Below, one piece after another: positions 1 through 5,116 of a stretch of DNA of 5,268 nt. The notes below the pieces were generated by a model. It saw only the letters and a list, made by a program, of their open reading frames with translations. It had not been told where the DNA came from and ran no database searches. The translations under genes were made by a program, and so were the position numbers. Numbering within the stretch: the stretch's first letter is position 1; each line of letters opens with the position of its first letter. The stretch covers positions 1 to 5,268 of the forward strand of contig JASHRR010000873.1 in NCBI GenBank assembly GCA_030037185.1, written 5' to 3'. This DNA comes from Xanthobacteraceae bacterium. GTDB taxonomy: Bacteria > Pseudomonadota > Alphaproteobacteria > Rhizobiales > Xanthobacteraceae.

Positions 1-268
1 CGAAACCGGGCGCCTCATGGGCCAGACCGCCTTAACAGCCATCCGCGCCGCTTTGACCTCCGGCTCCGTGTTCGCGACCGCCTGACCAGCAAGGCGGACG
101 CCATTTTCAAGACGCCATCATTGCACGCGCAATCTGCTCGTCGTCCCGACGTCGAGCAGACCGCTATAGCGAACCGTCCGCGTGGGCTACCGCCTGATCT
201 GGGGTAAAAAGGGGTGAGCAATTACACGCCAAGCTTATCGAGGCTGTGACCCAAGCGGTGCAGGCTAC
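1..268. other. Unassigned region upstream of the tnpB remnant
   Basis: I recognise no gene here. On the plus strand the first 87 bases are open and read ETGRLMGQTALTAIRAALTS and a few more residues before a TGA at about 85-87. This could be the 3' end of a gene entering from the left edge, but I cannot name its family. The minus-strand ORFs in this stretch are short, arginine-rich and look like shadows. The run GGGGTAAAAAGGGGTGAG at about 201-218 resembles sequence often seen at insertion-element edges, but no inverted repeat was found to support that. Confidence 0.4.
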
Positions 269-815
269 ATGCTGATCGCTCACCGCATCGCTCTAGACCC
301 CAACAACAAGCAGCGGAGATATTTTGCTCGTGCGGCCGGGACGGCCAGATTTGCTTATAACTGGGCATTGAGCGAGTGGAAAGCGCAGTATGAAGCTCGC
401 AAGCTTGATTCCTCATTGCCGTCGCCGTCCGAAGTATCGTTGCGCAAGAAGCTCAACTCTCTCAAACGTGAGCAATTCCCTTGGATGTTTGACGTTACGA
501 AATGTGCCGCTCAAGAAGCTATTATCGACCTTGGCGCGTCATTTAAGGCGTTCTTTGAGAAGCGGACGAACCACCCCAGGTTCAAAGCAAAAGGTGTGCA
601 CGACAGCTTTTGCGCCGCTAACGAGGGACGTTGCGATGCGACGGCCGCCGATCAAGTTGCCTAAAGTCGGCTGGGTCCGCATGCGCGAAGCAATCCGCTT
701 CGACGGCATGTTGAAGCCGAGTCACTGTTAGCCGCACTGCGGGTTTGCTTCAATCTTGGTTGAAGCAGCCGATCCGCAACACCTACCCTTGGCTCACGGC
801 GCAGGCCGCGAGTGA
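269..815 (+). pseudogene. tnpB: IS200/IS605-family TnpB, N-terminal remnant with multiple frameshifts
   Basis: TnpB (OrfB) is the RNA-guided nuclease encoded by IS200/IS605 elements. The first 120 or so residues look normal: MLIAHRIALDP, then RYFARAAGTARFAYNWAL, the N-terminal pattern of the family, then FPWMFDVTKCAAQEAI and FKAFFEKRTNHPRFKAKG. After codons for AANE near 624 the frame breaks. Restoring one G at about 625-627 and one at about 650 gives NEGTLRCDGRRIKLPKVGW, then VRMREAIRFDG, a canonical TnpB stretch. Removing one C at about 717 gives KRVTVSRTAG. A further gap near 742 leads to FASILVEAADPQ, then a TGA at 813. Homology fades by about 785. The RuvC-like catalytic half and the zinc finger, more than half of a usual protein of about 400 residues, are missing, so no active product is possible. 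No partner tnpA was seen. Confidence 0.88.
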
Positions 816-910
816 AACTGCCCGCGGCGAAGCAGCTACCAGACGTCAACGCTGCCTAGCTTTGAGTAGGTTCTGGAAAGCGGAACATCTTGCAAGGGAT
901 TGGACCCGAA

Positions 911-942
911 GACTGCAGTCCGAAGTCGGAACTCCTGCGGAG
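911..942. other. Three adjacent small inverted repeats downstream of the oxidoreductase stop
   Basis: Three short palindromes stand in a row: GACTGCAGTC (911-920), TCCGA-AG-TCGGA (919-930, overlapping the first) and CTCC-TGC-GGAG (932-942). They begin 9 bases beyond the stop codon of the minus-strand oxidoreductase and could act together as a 3' end structure. There is no T-tract on either strand, and the stems are only 4-5 bp, so this is not a textbook intrinsic terminator. Confidence 0.25.
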
Positions 943-950
943 CCCGCTCT

Positions 951-1574
951 TCATCCCACGGGCTGCGCCATCCCTACGCTGGTTGAAAAGAAATGCGTCT
1001 GCGCGCAGGATCGGATGCGCGCCATATGTCGCTCGACCACCGGGTCGGCAAGATGTGGCACGATTTCATCGAAATGCAGGTGCTCCAGCAGCTCAAAACC
1101 CGCGGACCGGAAGATGTGCGTGTCCTGCAGAACCCGGAGGGCGTCCCATCGGCCGTTCTCGGTCAGCACCGCTAGTGGCGCACCAGAGATTGTGACTAGG
1201 ACGCATTTCTTCCCGGAAAGGAGCCCTTGCACGATGCCTTGACGGGCCTCGTACGCAAAACCGCGCGCGAAGACCCGGTCAACGTATCCTTTCATCATTG
1301 CAGGCATGGAGAGCCACCAGAGCGGGTACACCACCGTCAGAACGGCGGCGGCGCGAACGTCGCCCTGTGCCGCGGCGACGTCGGCGTCCGGTGGATGATC
1401 AGCGTCTCCAGGCGTCAGCTCGTGAGCTGCGAGCACGGGATCGAACCTCATGCGGTAGAGGTCCCGCATCTGCACGTCATGTCCGAGCTGTTCCAGCTCG
1501 GCCGCGTAGGCGCGCGCCAAACCCATCGTAAAACTAGTGGAGACAGGATGCGCGACGATAATCAAGTGTTTCAT
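951..1574 (-). CDS. Flavodoxin-fold NAD(P)H-dependent (quinone) oxidoreductase
   Basis: The intact 207-residue product fits the Flavodoxin_2 family (NQO1, MdaB, KefF type). These are cytoplasmic FMN- or FAD-binding enzymes that pass two electrons from NAD(P)H to quinones or similar acceptors. The first strand and phosphate-binding region is MKHLIIVAHP (residues 1-10) followed by a serine/threonine-rich turn. The family's most diagnostic stretch, YPLWWLSMPAMMKGYVDRVF, lies at residues 83-102 and is followed by GFAY at 105-108. A Gly-Lys-Lys-Cys strand and an ISGAP turn follow. The frame stays open upstream to 1757, but the ATG at 1574 is the true start: it opens the conserved first strand and follows AAGGAGG by 5 bases. 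No frameshift or missing core motif is seen, unlike most of its neighbours. The substrate cannot be told from sequence, and the last 20 residues are less family-like. Confidence 0.87.
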   Translation of the reverse strand: MKHLIIVAHPVSTSFTMGLARAYAAELEQLGHDVQMRDLYRMRFDPVLAAHELTPGDADHPPDADVAAAQGDVRAAAVLTVVYPLWWLSMPAMMKGYVDRVFARGFAYEARQGIVQGLLSGKKCVLVTISGAPLAVLTENGRWDALRVLQDTHIFRSAGFELLEHLHFDEIVPHLADPVVERHMARIRSCAQTHFFSTSVGMAQPVG

Positions 1575-1579
1575 GTGGA

Positions 1580-1586
1580 CCTCCTT
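1580..1586 (-). promoter_or_regulatory. Strong ribosome binding site for the oxidoreductase
   Basis: The minus strand reads AAGGAGG, then 5 bases, then ATG (1574). This near-perfect anti-16S match fixes the start and rules out the 61-residue upstream extension of the frame. Confidence 0.85.
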
Positions 1587-1619
1587 AAGCTCAATCTGAA
1601 GGCTAAAGACCAGACCACA

Positions 1620-1633
1620 TTGATCTTGCGCAA
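1620..1633 (-). promoter_or_regulatory. FixK/FNR-like box upstream of the oxidoreductase
   Basis: TTGATCTTGCGCAA (plus strand) matches TTG(A/C)-N6-(T/G)CAA, the 14-bp palindromic consensus for rhizobial FixK2-type regulators, which is close to FNR TTGAT-N4-ATCAA. Its centre is 52 bp upstream of the oxidoreductase ATG. An FNR-type activator centred at -41.5 would place the RNA start inside the ribosome binding site, and no good -10 hexamer sits at the matching distance. The geometry therefore argues for a different mode, a later deletion in the leader, or coincidence. Confidence 0.4.
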
Positions 1634-2001
1634 ATTCGTTTCTGGGGCGATCAAAGCGCCGTCGGCGAAATGGCTCTTGAGGTAAGCCTGGGCATGCCAC
1701 CCCGACGCTCTCCTCGACTCCTTGCCCCGAAAGGCGACCCCCACCCGCCGGAATCACCGAATAGCTCGGCGCGCCCGCGCCGCAATGCTAGCCCGGCACG
1801 AGTTTCCTGGCGCAAACCTGATCTAGCTCAAAGCCTGTCGACGAACAGTGTGTTCGAAGGTGATAACCGATCGCAACCCCGCCCTTCGACCGTGACCTTG
1901 AGCTTGCGTGATCGACGCGTCAGGCGAGCATGCGCTCGTCTGCCCATGCCCCCGCAGCAAGTTGGTCGAGTCCGTCCGGTGCACTGGCGTGAAGGAATAA
2001 G
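1634..2001. other. No recognisable gene
   Basis: Open frames on both strands here are arginine- and proline-rich and match no family I know. The only notable element is CTGATCTAGCTCAA at 1818-1831, one mismatch from the FixK-like consensus. No well-spaced -10 or recognised gene start lies on either side of it. The region may be remains of a gene too decayed to read. Confidence 0.4.
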
Positions 2002-2162
2002 TCAGTCGTACTCCTTGCGCTCGATCTCTTGCAGCTTGGCCTCTTCCTCGGCGAGCTGCCGATTGCGGCCTCTCGCTTGTCGGGATCGGTTTCACTGGCA
2101 AGCAGCCTTTATAGTACGCGATGTGGAGCCGTATGATGTGCCTGCCGTTGCCCGTTCTCCAT
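2002..2162 (-). pseudogene. Small (about 53 aa) alphaproteobacterial protein of unknown function, frameshifted
   Basis: Read across three single-base shifts, the minus strand gives a coherent small protein. It starts MENGQRQ (ATG at 2162) and, after one extra base, continues HIIRLHIAYYK. After one missing base near 2110 it reads RLLASETDPDKREAAI, and after another missing base near 2066 it reads RQLAEEEAKLQEIERKEYD and stops at TGA (2004-2002). The restored length is 53 codons plus stop. The pattern of a short helix, 'LLASETDPDKR', then a charged 'LAEEEAKL' tail matches a group of very small hypothetical proteins common in Bradyrhizobium and relatives. No function is known to me. The first shift is the least certain, because the true start could lie elsewhere. 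An AAGG about 5 bases before the ATG is a weak ribosome binding site. Confidence 0.6.
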
Positions 2163-2509
2163 GGCGCCCTTAGCTCATTTGGACGTGCCCTGTAGGGGGC
2201 CTAACTGCCGGCTCGGACGATTTCAAGGTGCGTCGAGGACTGGTACGAAACTACGGCAAGGTTTGCGACGCCTTGATTGGGAACGAACCAATGGCTGACG
2301 AAACGCGCCGGTGAATGCCCCGCCGATCAGGCACGGCGCCATGCTATTGCGAAGCCGGTGGCGTTGTCCGCCGACCTTGCGCTCAGGAGCCGATCTGGAC
2401 GACCAACGGCGTCTTTGCCCGCGCTCGTCAGGCCAGCTCCCTCCGATAAGGCGCAGGACCCGCTGTTGTGTCCATCAAGATTCGTGCCTCGCCGGTCGGG
2501 CACCATCAC
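2163..2509. other. No recognisable gene
   Basis: On the plus strand a short open stretch around 2216-2312 reads DDFKVRRGLVRNYGKV and ends after ADETRR. I cannot assign it. The arginine-rich plus and minus ORFs across 2277-2565 look like shadows. A weak hairpin (GTGCC at 2484-2488 pairing with GGCAC at 2499-2503) lies just beyond the stop of the DUF5335-like gene, without a T-tract. Confidence 0.4.
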
Positions 2510-2851
2510 TCACTTGCGCGGAGCTGGCAGCATCAGCTGATTCTTTAGCTTCACGATTTGTTTGACGCCATCACCATCGACGATTTCAATGCTCGTCAGT
2601 GCCTCTACTCCGCTATCCAGGTAGATTTCTCGGGGCCGATAGATGATGTGATCAAGTCCATCGAGCGCGACTTCCACGATGTCATCCTTCGGATCATATG
2701 TGATACCGAGGAGCGGCAACCATTCAGCGGATAGCTGATTACCCAGGTCAAGGGACGCAACCTCGATTTCCGCCTGCTTAGCCTCCAACAGCTTCGAGAC
2801 GGAATCGAGAAAGCGCTGCCAGTCCGGTTTCTCGAGCTTGCGGATCGTCAT
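2510..2851 (-). CDS. DUF5335-like protein of unknown function
   Basis: This intact 113-residue acidic protein resembles Pfam DUF5335. It opens with MTIRKLEKPDW and a helical segment (residues 11-26). The core (residues 29-80) holds EIEVASLDLG, AEWLPLLGITYDPKDD and a GLDHIIYRPREIY segment. It ends in VDGDGVKQIVKLKNQLMLP, close to the usual full family length. No signal peptide or membrane segment is visible, so it is probably cytoplasmic. A GTG two codons upstream (2857) keeps the frame, but the ATG at 2851 follows GAGGAGG by 5 bases and starts the conserved sequence. Genes of this family often sit beside universal stress, Hsp20 and CBS proteins in alphaproteobacteria, which fits the neighbours here. 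The biochemical role is unknown. The family name is from memory and was not searched. Confidence 0.82.
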   Translation of the reverse strand: MTIRKLEKPDWQRFLDSVSKLLEAKQAEIEVASLDLGNQLSAEWLPLLGITYDPKDDIVEVALDGLDHIIYRPREIYLDSGVEALTSIEIVDGDGVKQIVKLKNQLMLPAPRK

Positions 2852-2856
2852 TAACA

Positions 2857-2863
2857 CCTCCTC
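2857..2863 (-). promoter_or_regulatory. Ribosome binding site of the DUF5335-like gene
   Basis: GAGGAGG on the minus strand, 5 bases before the ATG at 2851. It decides between the ATG and the upstream in-frame GTG, whose codon overlaps the site. Confidence 0.8.
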
Positions 2864-2909
2864 TTCTAACCGCGTTTAAAACAAGTATTTCAGGGCCTCC
2901 TGACAACCC

Positions 2910-2981
2910 CTACGGCTCATTGCCCTGGGCTGAACGCGAAAACTCCTGATAACTGCCCGGATGGCCTTTCAATCGGATCAT
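2910..2981 (-). CDS. Candidate 23-residue ORF upstream of the DUF5335-like gene
   Basis: An ATG at 2981 is preceded by AGGAGAGGGAG and opens a 23-codon frame beginning MIRLKGHPGSYQEF, ending with TAG at 2912-2910. That is 58 bases before the DUF5335-like ATG on the same strand. It could be a leader peptide or the tail of a decayed gene. It has no recognisable family and overlaps the 86-residue frame in another phase. The purine-rich site may be chance. Confidence 0.2.
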   Translation of the reverse strand: MIRLKGHPGSYQEFSRSAQGNEP

Positions 2982-3177
2982 GGCGCTCCCTCTCCTGTGC
3001 GCGCTCCGCCTCAATCCATGAATCTGATCGACAGATCGAGGATGAGATCCCCTTGTCGTCGATACTCATGTCGCGCCGACACCGATCAAATCGGCCTGGT
3101 GAGACTATCTCTGAATAACTCATTCTGTCAAAAATAAGCAGCCTGCTCGGCCTGGCATCCCGCTGCGGAATCGACAT
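2917..3177 (-). CDS. Candidate hypothetical ORF, 86 aa, family not recognised
   Basis: The frame opens at an ATG (3177) and reads MSIPQRDARPSRLLIFDRMS at its start, then becomes charged (WIEAERAQERERHDPIER) and ends FAFSPGQ. I recognise no family. The case for it is a GGAGG at 3185-3181, only 3 bases from the ATG, and an exact FixK-like palindrome at 3250-3263 whose centre is 29.5 bp from a GTATGT-like weak -10 on this strand. Against it, the composition is unusual, and given the decay around it this may be the scrambled remains of a once longer gene. It would be upstream of, and co-directional with, the DUF5335-like gene. Confidence 0.28.
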   Translation of the reverse strand: MSIPQRDARPSRLLIFDRMSYSEIVSPGRFDRCRRDMSIDDKGISSSICRSDSWIEAERAQERERHDPIERPSGQLSGVFAFSPGQ

Positions 3178-3249
3178 GTACCTCCACGTTCGAGCGTATG
3201 GGTGACAATGATATTAAGTCCCACATACCCAGAATTATCGATGCTGTGT

Positions 3250-3263
3250 TTGACCGAGCTCAA
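3250..3263. promoter_or_regulatory. FixK/FNR-like box in the divergent region
   Basis: TTGACCGAGCTCAA matches TTG(A/C)-N6-(T/G)CAA exactly and lies between the leftward 86-aa and DUF5335-like genes and the rightward universal stress protein gene. Its centre is 79.5 bp from the candidate ATG at 3177 and 182.5 bp from the Usp ATG at 3439. It would therefore more naturally serve the leftward unit. Only weak -10-like hexamers are seen. Confidence 0.4.
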
Positions 3264-3348
3264 AAACATCAGGTCCCTCATTCGGCAGTACACTACACAA
3301 TTTTTTGTGGCCAGTCGGCATCAAGCATTGCGTCTTCGATCTCGCCAA

Positions 3349-3362
3349 TTGATCCAGCTCAT
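3349..3362 (+). promoter_or_regulatory. Degenerate FixK/FNR-like box of the universal stress protein gene
   Basis: TTGATCCAGCTCAT differs from the consensus by one base (final A to T). TATAAG at 3382-3387 begins 26.5 bp from the centre of the box, about the distance between an FNR-type site and the -10 in class II promoters. The predicted RNA start near 3394-3397 leaves a leader of roughly 42-45 bases before the Usp ATG. The mismatch could be decay, as in the gene itself. Confidence 0.38.
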
Positions 3363-3438
3363 GGTTCGAGGCCGCGTGTTCTATAAGTCACGCTTGGCAT
3401 AATGACTGATTGACCGGACTTCGCCAAGAGAGCCCAGT

Positions 3439-4178
3439 ATGTCTATTGCGACGTTGATGGTCCATGTGGATTCAAAATCCGATGCCCGAGTTCGGCTTGC
3501 TGCGACTTGCCGCGCAACTGGCTGATCGCTTCACCTCTAGCCTGATTGGCATTTCGTGCCTGCATCATGCCCCCGTACCCCACGCAAGCCCTCATTTCGT
3601 AACGCAGGAATTCGTCGAACAGGAGCAGCAAGACATTCTAGCAGCCCTTAAGCGTACCGAGGCTTCCTTTCGGGCCGCCGCAGGCGAAAAAGGATCGGAG
3701 TTCGAGTGGCTCGAATGGCGGTCCGCCAACACGCTTCCACAGACTATTGTTGTCTCGGATGCGTGATCCGCGGACCTCGTCATCGTCGGTCGGGCACCAA
3801 GCCGAATGGACGTTTGCCGCCACCTCGATCCTGGAGCTGCGATGCCAAGGGTGGGTCGGCGGATGCTGGTGGTGCCACCTGGAGTCGACACACTGAAGGC
3901 GGAGCGAATCCTCATGGGCTGGAAGGAGAGCGCGAAGCGCGTGGTGCGCTCCGCAACTCCCTTCCGCTGCTGCACGAGGCCAAGTCGGTGCCCGTCGTCC
4001 AGGCTTGCGATAGCGGCATCGGAGAAGGTTTGGCCCGAAAGCACGTCGAGGACGTGGCCCAATACCTCACCGGTCACCGGATATCAGTTCGATCGGCCAC
4101 GGCAGGCGTGCCAAAGCATGGCATCGCTGCCATCTGATCGACACAGCGAAAGTCGCAGGCGCCGATCTGATCGTCACT
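3439..4178 (+). pseudogene. Tandem-domain universal stress protein (UspA family), pseudogene truncated at the 3' end
   Basis: Translation begins MSIATLMVHVDSKSDARVRL from the ATG at 3439. Near 3500-3510, where CTTGCTGCGA and CTTGCCGCG stand in tandem, the frame shifts +1. It then reads LADRFTSSLIGI, VTQEFVEQEQQDILAALKR and VVSDA, and hits an in-frame TGA at 3764-3766, a probable CGA-to-TGA change. The same frame resumes with SADLVIVGRAPSRMD, the Usp nucleotide-binding-type stretch, and MLVVPPGVDTLKAERILMGW, which begins the second Usp domain. A missing base near 3933 leads to EARGALRNSLPLLHEAKSV. Another near 4131 leads to LIDTAKVAGADLIVT, where homology stops abruptly at 4178. The second domain's final glycine-rich segment (GAYGHS...) and C-terminal strand are absent. 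Intact relatives are about 280 residues and respond to stress or low oxygen. No functional product is expected. Confidence 0.88.
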
Positions 4179-4594
4179 GACAGCCTGACCGTTTAGTCCG
4201 GCGAGTTCGTTGCAATCATGCGTTCGTCGGGTTCGCGCAAGTCGACGCTCATGAACATTCTCGGATGCCTCGATCGGCCAACCAGCGGCCACTATTTCCT
4301 TGAGGGCTTCGATGTATGACGCGAACCGGACCTGGGCCCGGGTCCGCAGCGAGCGCCTCGGCTTCGTGTTCCAGAGTTGCAATCTCCTGGCCCGTACAAC
4401 TGCCCTGGAGAATGTGAGCCTTCCCCTTTGTTAGGCCTCCTCGGGGCCGAAAGGCCGCACCGAGCGCTTGCAAAGGCCGCGCGCAGCGCTGCGGCTTCTC
4501 GGCCTAGCCGCTCGCGAGCGCAATACGCCCGGTCAGCTTCCTGGAAGCCAACAGCAGCGCGTTGCACTTGCCCGCGCGTTTACGGATCAGGCCG
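4179..4594 (+). pseudogene. MacB/LolD-type ABC transporter ATP-binding subunit, both ends missing
   Basis: Homology starts mid-domain with DSLTV, then a TAG (4194-4196, probably from CAG) and SGEFVAIM, followed by [18 protein letters not shown]. The Walker A region (4221-4247) reads RSSGSRKST where the family has GSSGSGKST, so both key glycines are arginine. One extra T at about 4317 breaks the frame. Beyond it are RSERLGFVFQSCNLLARTTA (Q-loop region) and ALENVSLPL, then a TAG at 4432-4434 replacing a probable tyrosine codon, and LRLLGLAARERN. The signature LSGGQ is LPGSQ (from 4537), followed by QQRVALARAF. Homology ends at about 4590 just before Walker B, so Walker B, the H-loop and any membrane partner are gone. 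Intact relatives power lipoprotein release or macrolide-type efflux at the inner membrane. This one cannot function. Confidence 0.87.
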
Positions 4595-4857
4595 ACCACT
4601 ACCTCTTTCCCGATCGGCGTTGCCGCCACAATGTGTGACAGTTCCTCGACACTCTTTATCGTCCTACCGTCAAACTAACAATCAGGTCGCCAAGTTCGAT
4701 ACCTGCGGCGTGTGCCGGACCATTATCCTCGATACTCCCAACGAGGGCACCTCCCTGCAGTTCGACACCCAAAATGGGCGCGCTTCGTTGATTCATCCTG
4801 CGCGCTTGCTTGATATGACGCGACGAGTAGCATGGACGAAATCAAAGCACGTTTCAT
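4591..4857 (-). pseudogene. Secreted single-PDZ-domain protein (HtrA/DegP PDZ-like), frameshifted and 3'-truncated
   Basis: From the ATG at 4857 the minus strand reads MKRALISSMLLVASYQASAQ, a clear Sec signal peptide with a likely cleavage after ASA. After one extra base near 4786 it continues PILGVELQGGALVGSIEDNG, then PAHAAGIELGDLIVSL. After a missing base near 4672 it reads GRTIKSVEELSHIVAATPIG and KEVVVG. The GVEL...GALV, NGPAHAAGIELGDLI and SVEELSHIV steps are the carboxylate-binding loop, core and second helix of a PDZ domain of the DegP/HtrA kind. No protease domain precedes it: the domain directly follows the signal peptide. It would have been a small periplasmic PDZ protein. The end of the domain runs into the 3' edge of the ABC fragment at about 4591, so the C-terminus is lost. 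Confidence 0.83.
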
Positions 4858-4863
4858 AGCAGG

Positions 4864-4868
4864 CCTCC
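4864..4868 (-). promoter_or_regulatory. Ribosome binding site of the PDZ protein gene
   Basis: GGAGG on the minus strand, 6 bases before the ATG at 4857. It supports the choice of start, which is also the start of the signal peptide. Confidence 0.7.
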
Positions 4869-4911
4869 GCTTTCGAAAACGTCCACGGTATCAAGGTTAG
4901 CTTTAAAGAAA

Positions 4912-4951
4912 ATACTAACTCACAGAGCCATAGGGCATTGCGCTATATCAA
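4912..4951 (-). promoter_or_regulatory. FixK/FNR-like box plus -10 element driving the PDZ gene
   Basis: TTGATATAGCGCAA on the minus strand (4951-4938) fits TTG(A/C)-N6-(T/G)CAA exactly. TAGTAT (4917-4912), a four-of-six match to TATAAT, begins 27.5 bp from the box centre. This is close to the spacing of class II FNR-type promoters and to the arrangement upstream of the Usp gene. The predicted RNA start near 4903-4905 gives a leader of roughly 46-48 bases with the ribosome binding site inside it. This is the best-organised promoter in the window. Confidence 0.5.
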
Positions 4952-5116
4952 GCGTATGAATGCGCCTGCTCGTTGGTTGGCAGCGGTCGTTCCAGCGAAA
5001 CCGCTGATGCGGCGTCTTAACTAAGCAACACCAGACTTATTAAACAAGCGAGGGGTTTTGCAAGCAGAGCCACTATCCGGTGGAAGACTTAATGGTCTTA
5101 AGGCGACGATCGGCTC
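4952..5116. other. Intergenic stretch between the PDZ promoter and the CBS remnant
   Basis: A plus-strand frame open from about 4861 to a TAA at 5022-5024 includes MNAPARWLAAVVPAKPLMRR from an ATG at 4956. It has no ribosome binding site, no family I recognise, and overlaps the PDZ promoter. I call no gene. The remaining sequence before the CBS start is lower in GC and shows no clear promoter. Confidence 0.35.

Noticed and set aside
1..268. CRISPR array, tRNA, riboswitch or insertion-element terminal repeat
   Set aside because: No regularly spaced repeats, cloverleaf or paired inverted ends were found here or anywhere else in the window.
840..930. Possible RuvC-I motif of TnpB in 'GLDPKTAV' near 899-922
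   Set aside because: The resemblance to a GxDxG motif is short, lies beyond where TnpB homology fades, and needs another frame. Likely chance.
745..1242. A 165-codon plus-strand frame overlapping the oxidoreductase
   Set aside because: Its first part is out-of-phase TnpB remnant and the rest is antisense shadow of the oxidoreductase. No family resemblance.
1575..1757. A 61-residue N-terminal extension of the oxidoreductase frame (start at 1757)
   Set aside because: It is arginine/glycine-rich with no family match, and it contains the ribosome binding site and the FixK-like box. The conserved first strand begins at the ATG at 1574.
2838..2851. TTGCGGATCGTCAT as a further FixK-like box
   Set aside because: It has one mismatch and lies inside the first codons of the DUF5335-like gene, so coding constraint explains it.
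3202..3402. A 66-codon plus-strand frame upstream of the Usp gene
   Set aside because: It overlaps both FixK-like boxes and the TATAAG element, matches no family and has no ribosome binding site. It is more likely regulatory DNA.
3592..4077. A 161-codon minus-strand frame
   Set aside because: Antisense shadow of the universal stress protein pseudogene. No ribosome binding site or recognisable motif.
4377..4859. A 160-codon plus-strand frame
   Set aside because: It runs out of phase through the ABC fragment and antisense through the PDZ gene. Both real readings have clear motifs, and this one has none.
4956..5024. A 22-codon frame beginning MNAPARWLAAVV
   Set aside because: It has no ribosome binding site, overlaps the PDZ promoter region and matches no family I know.
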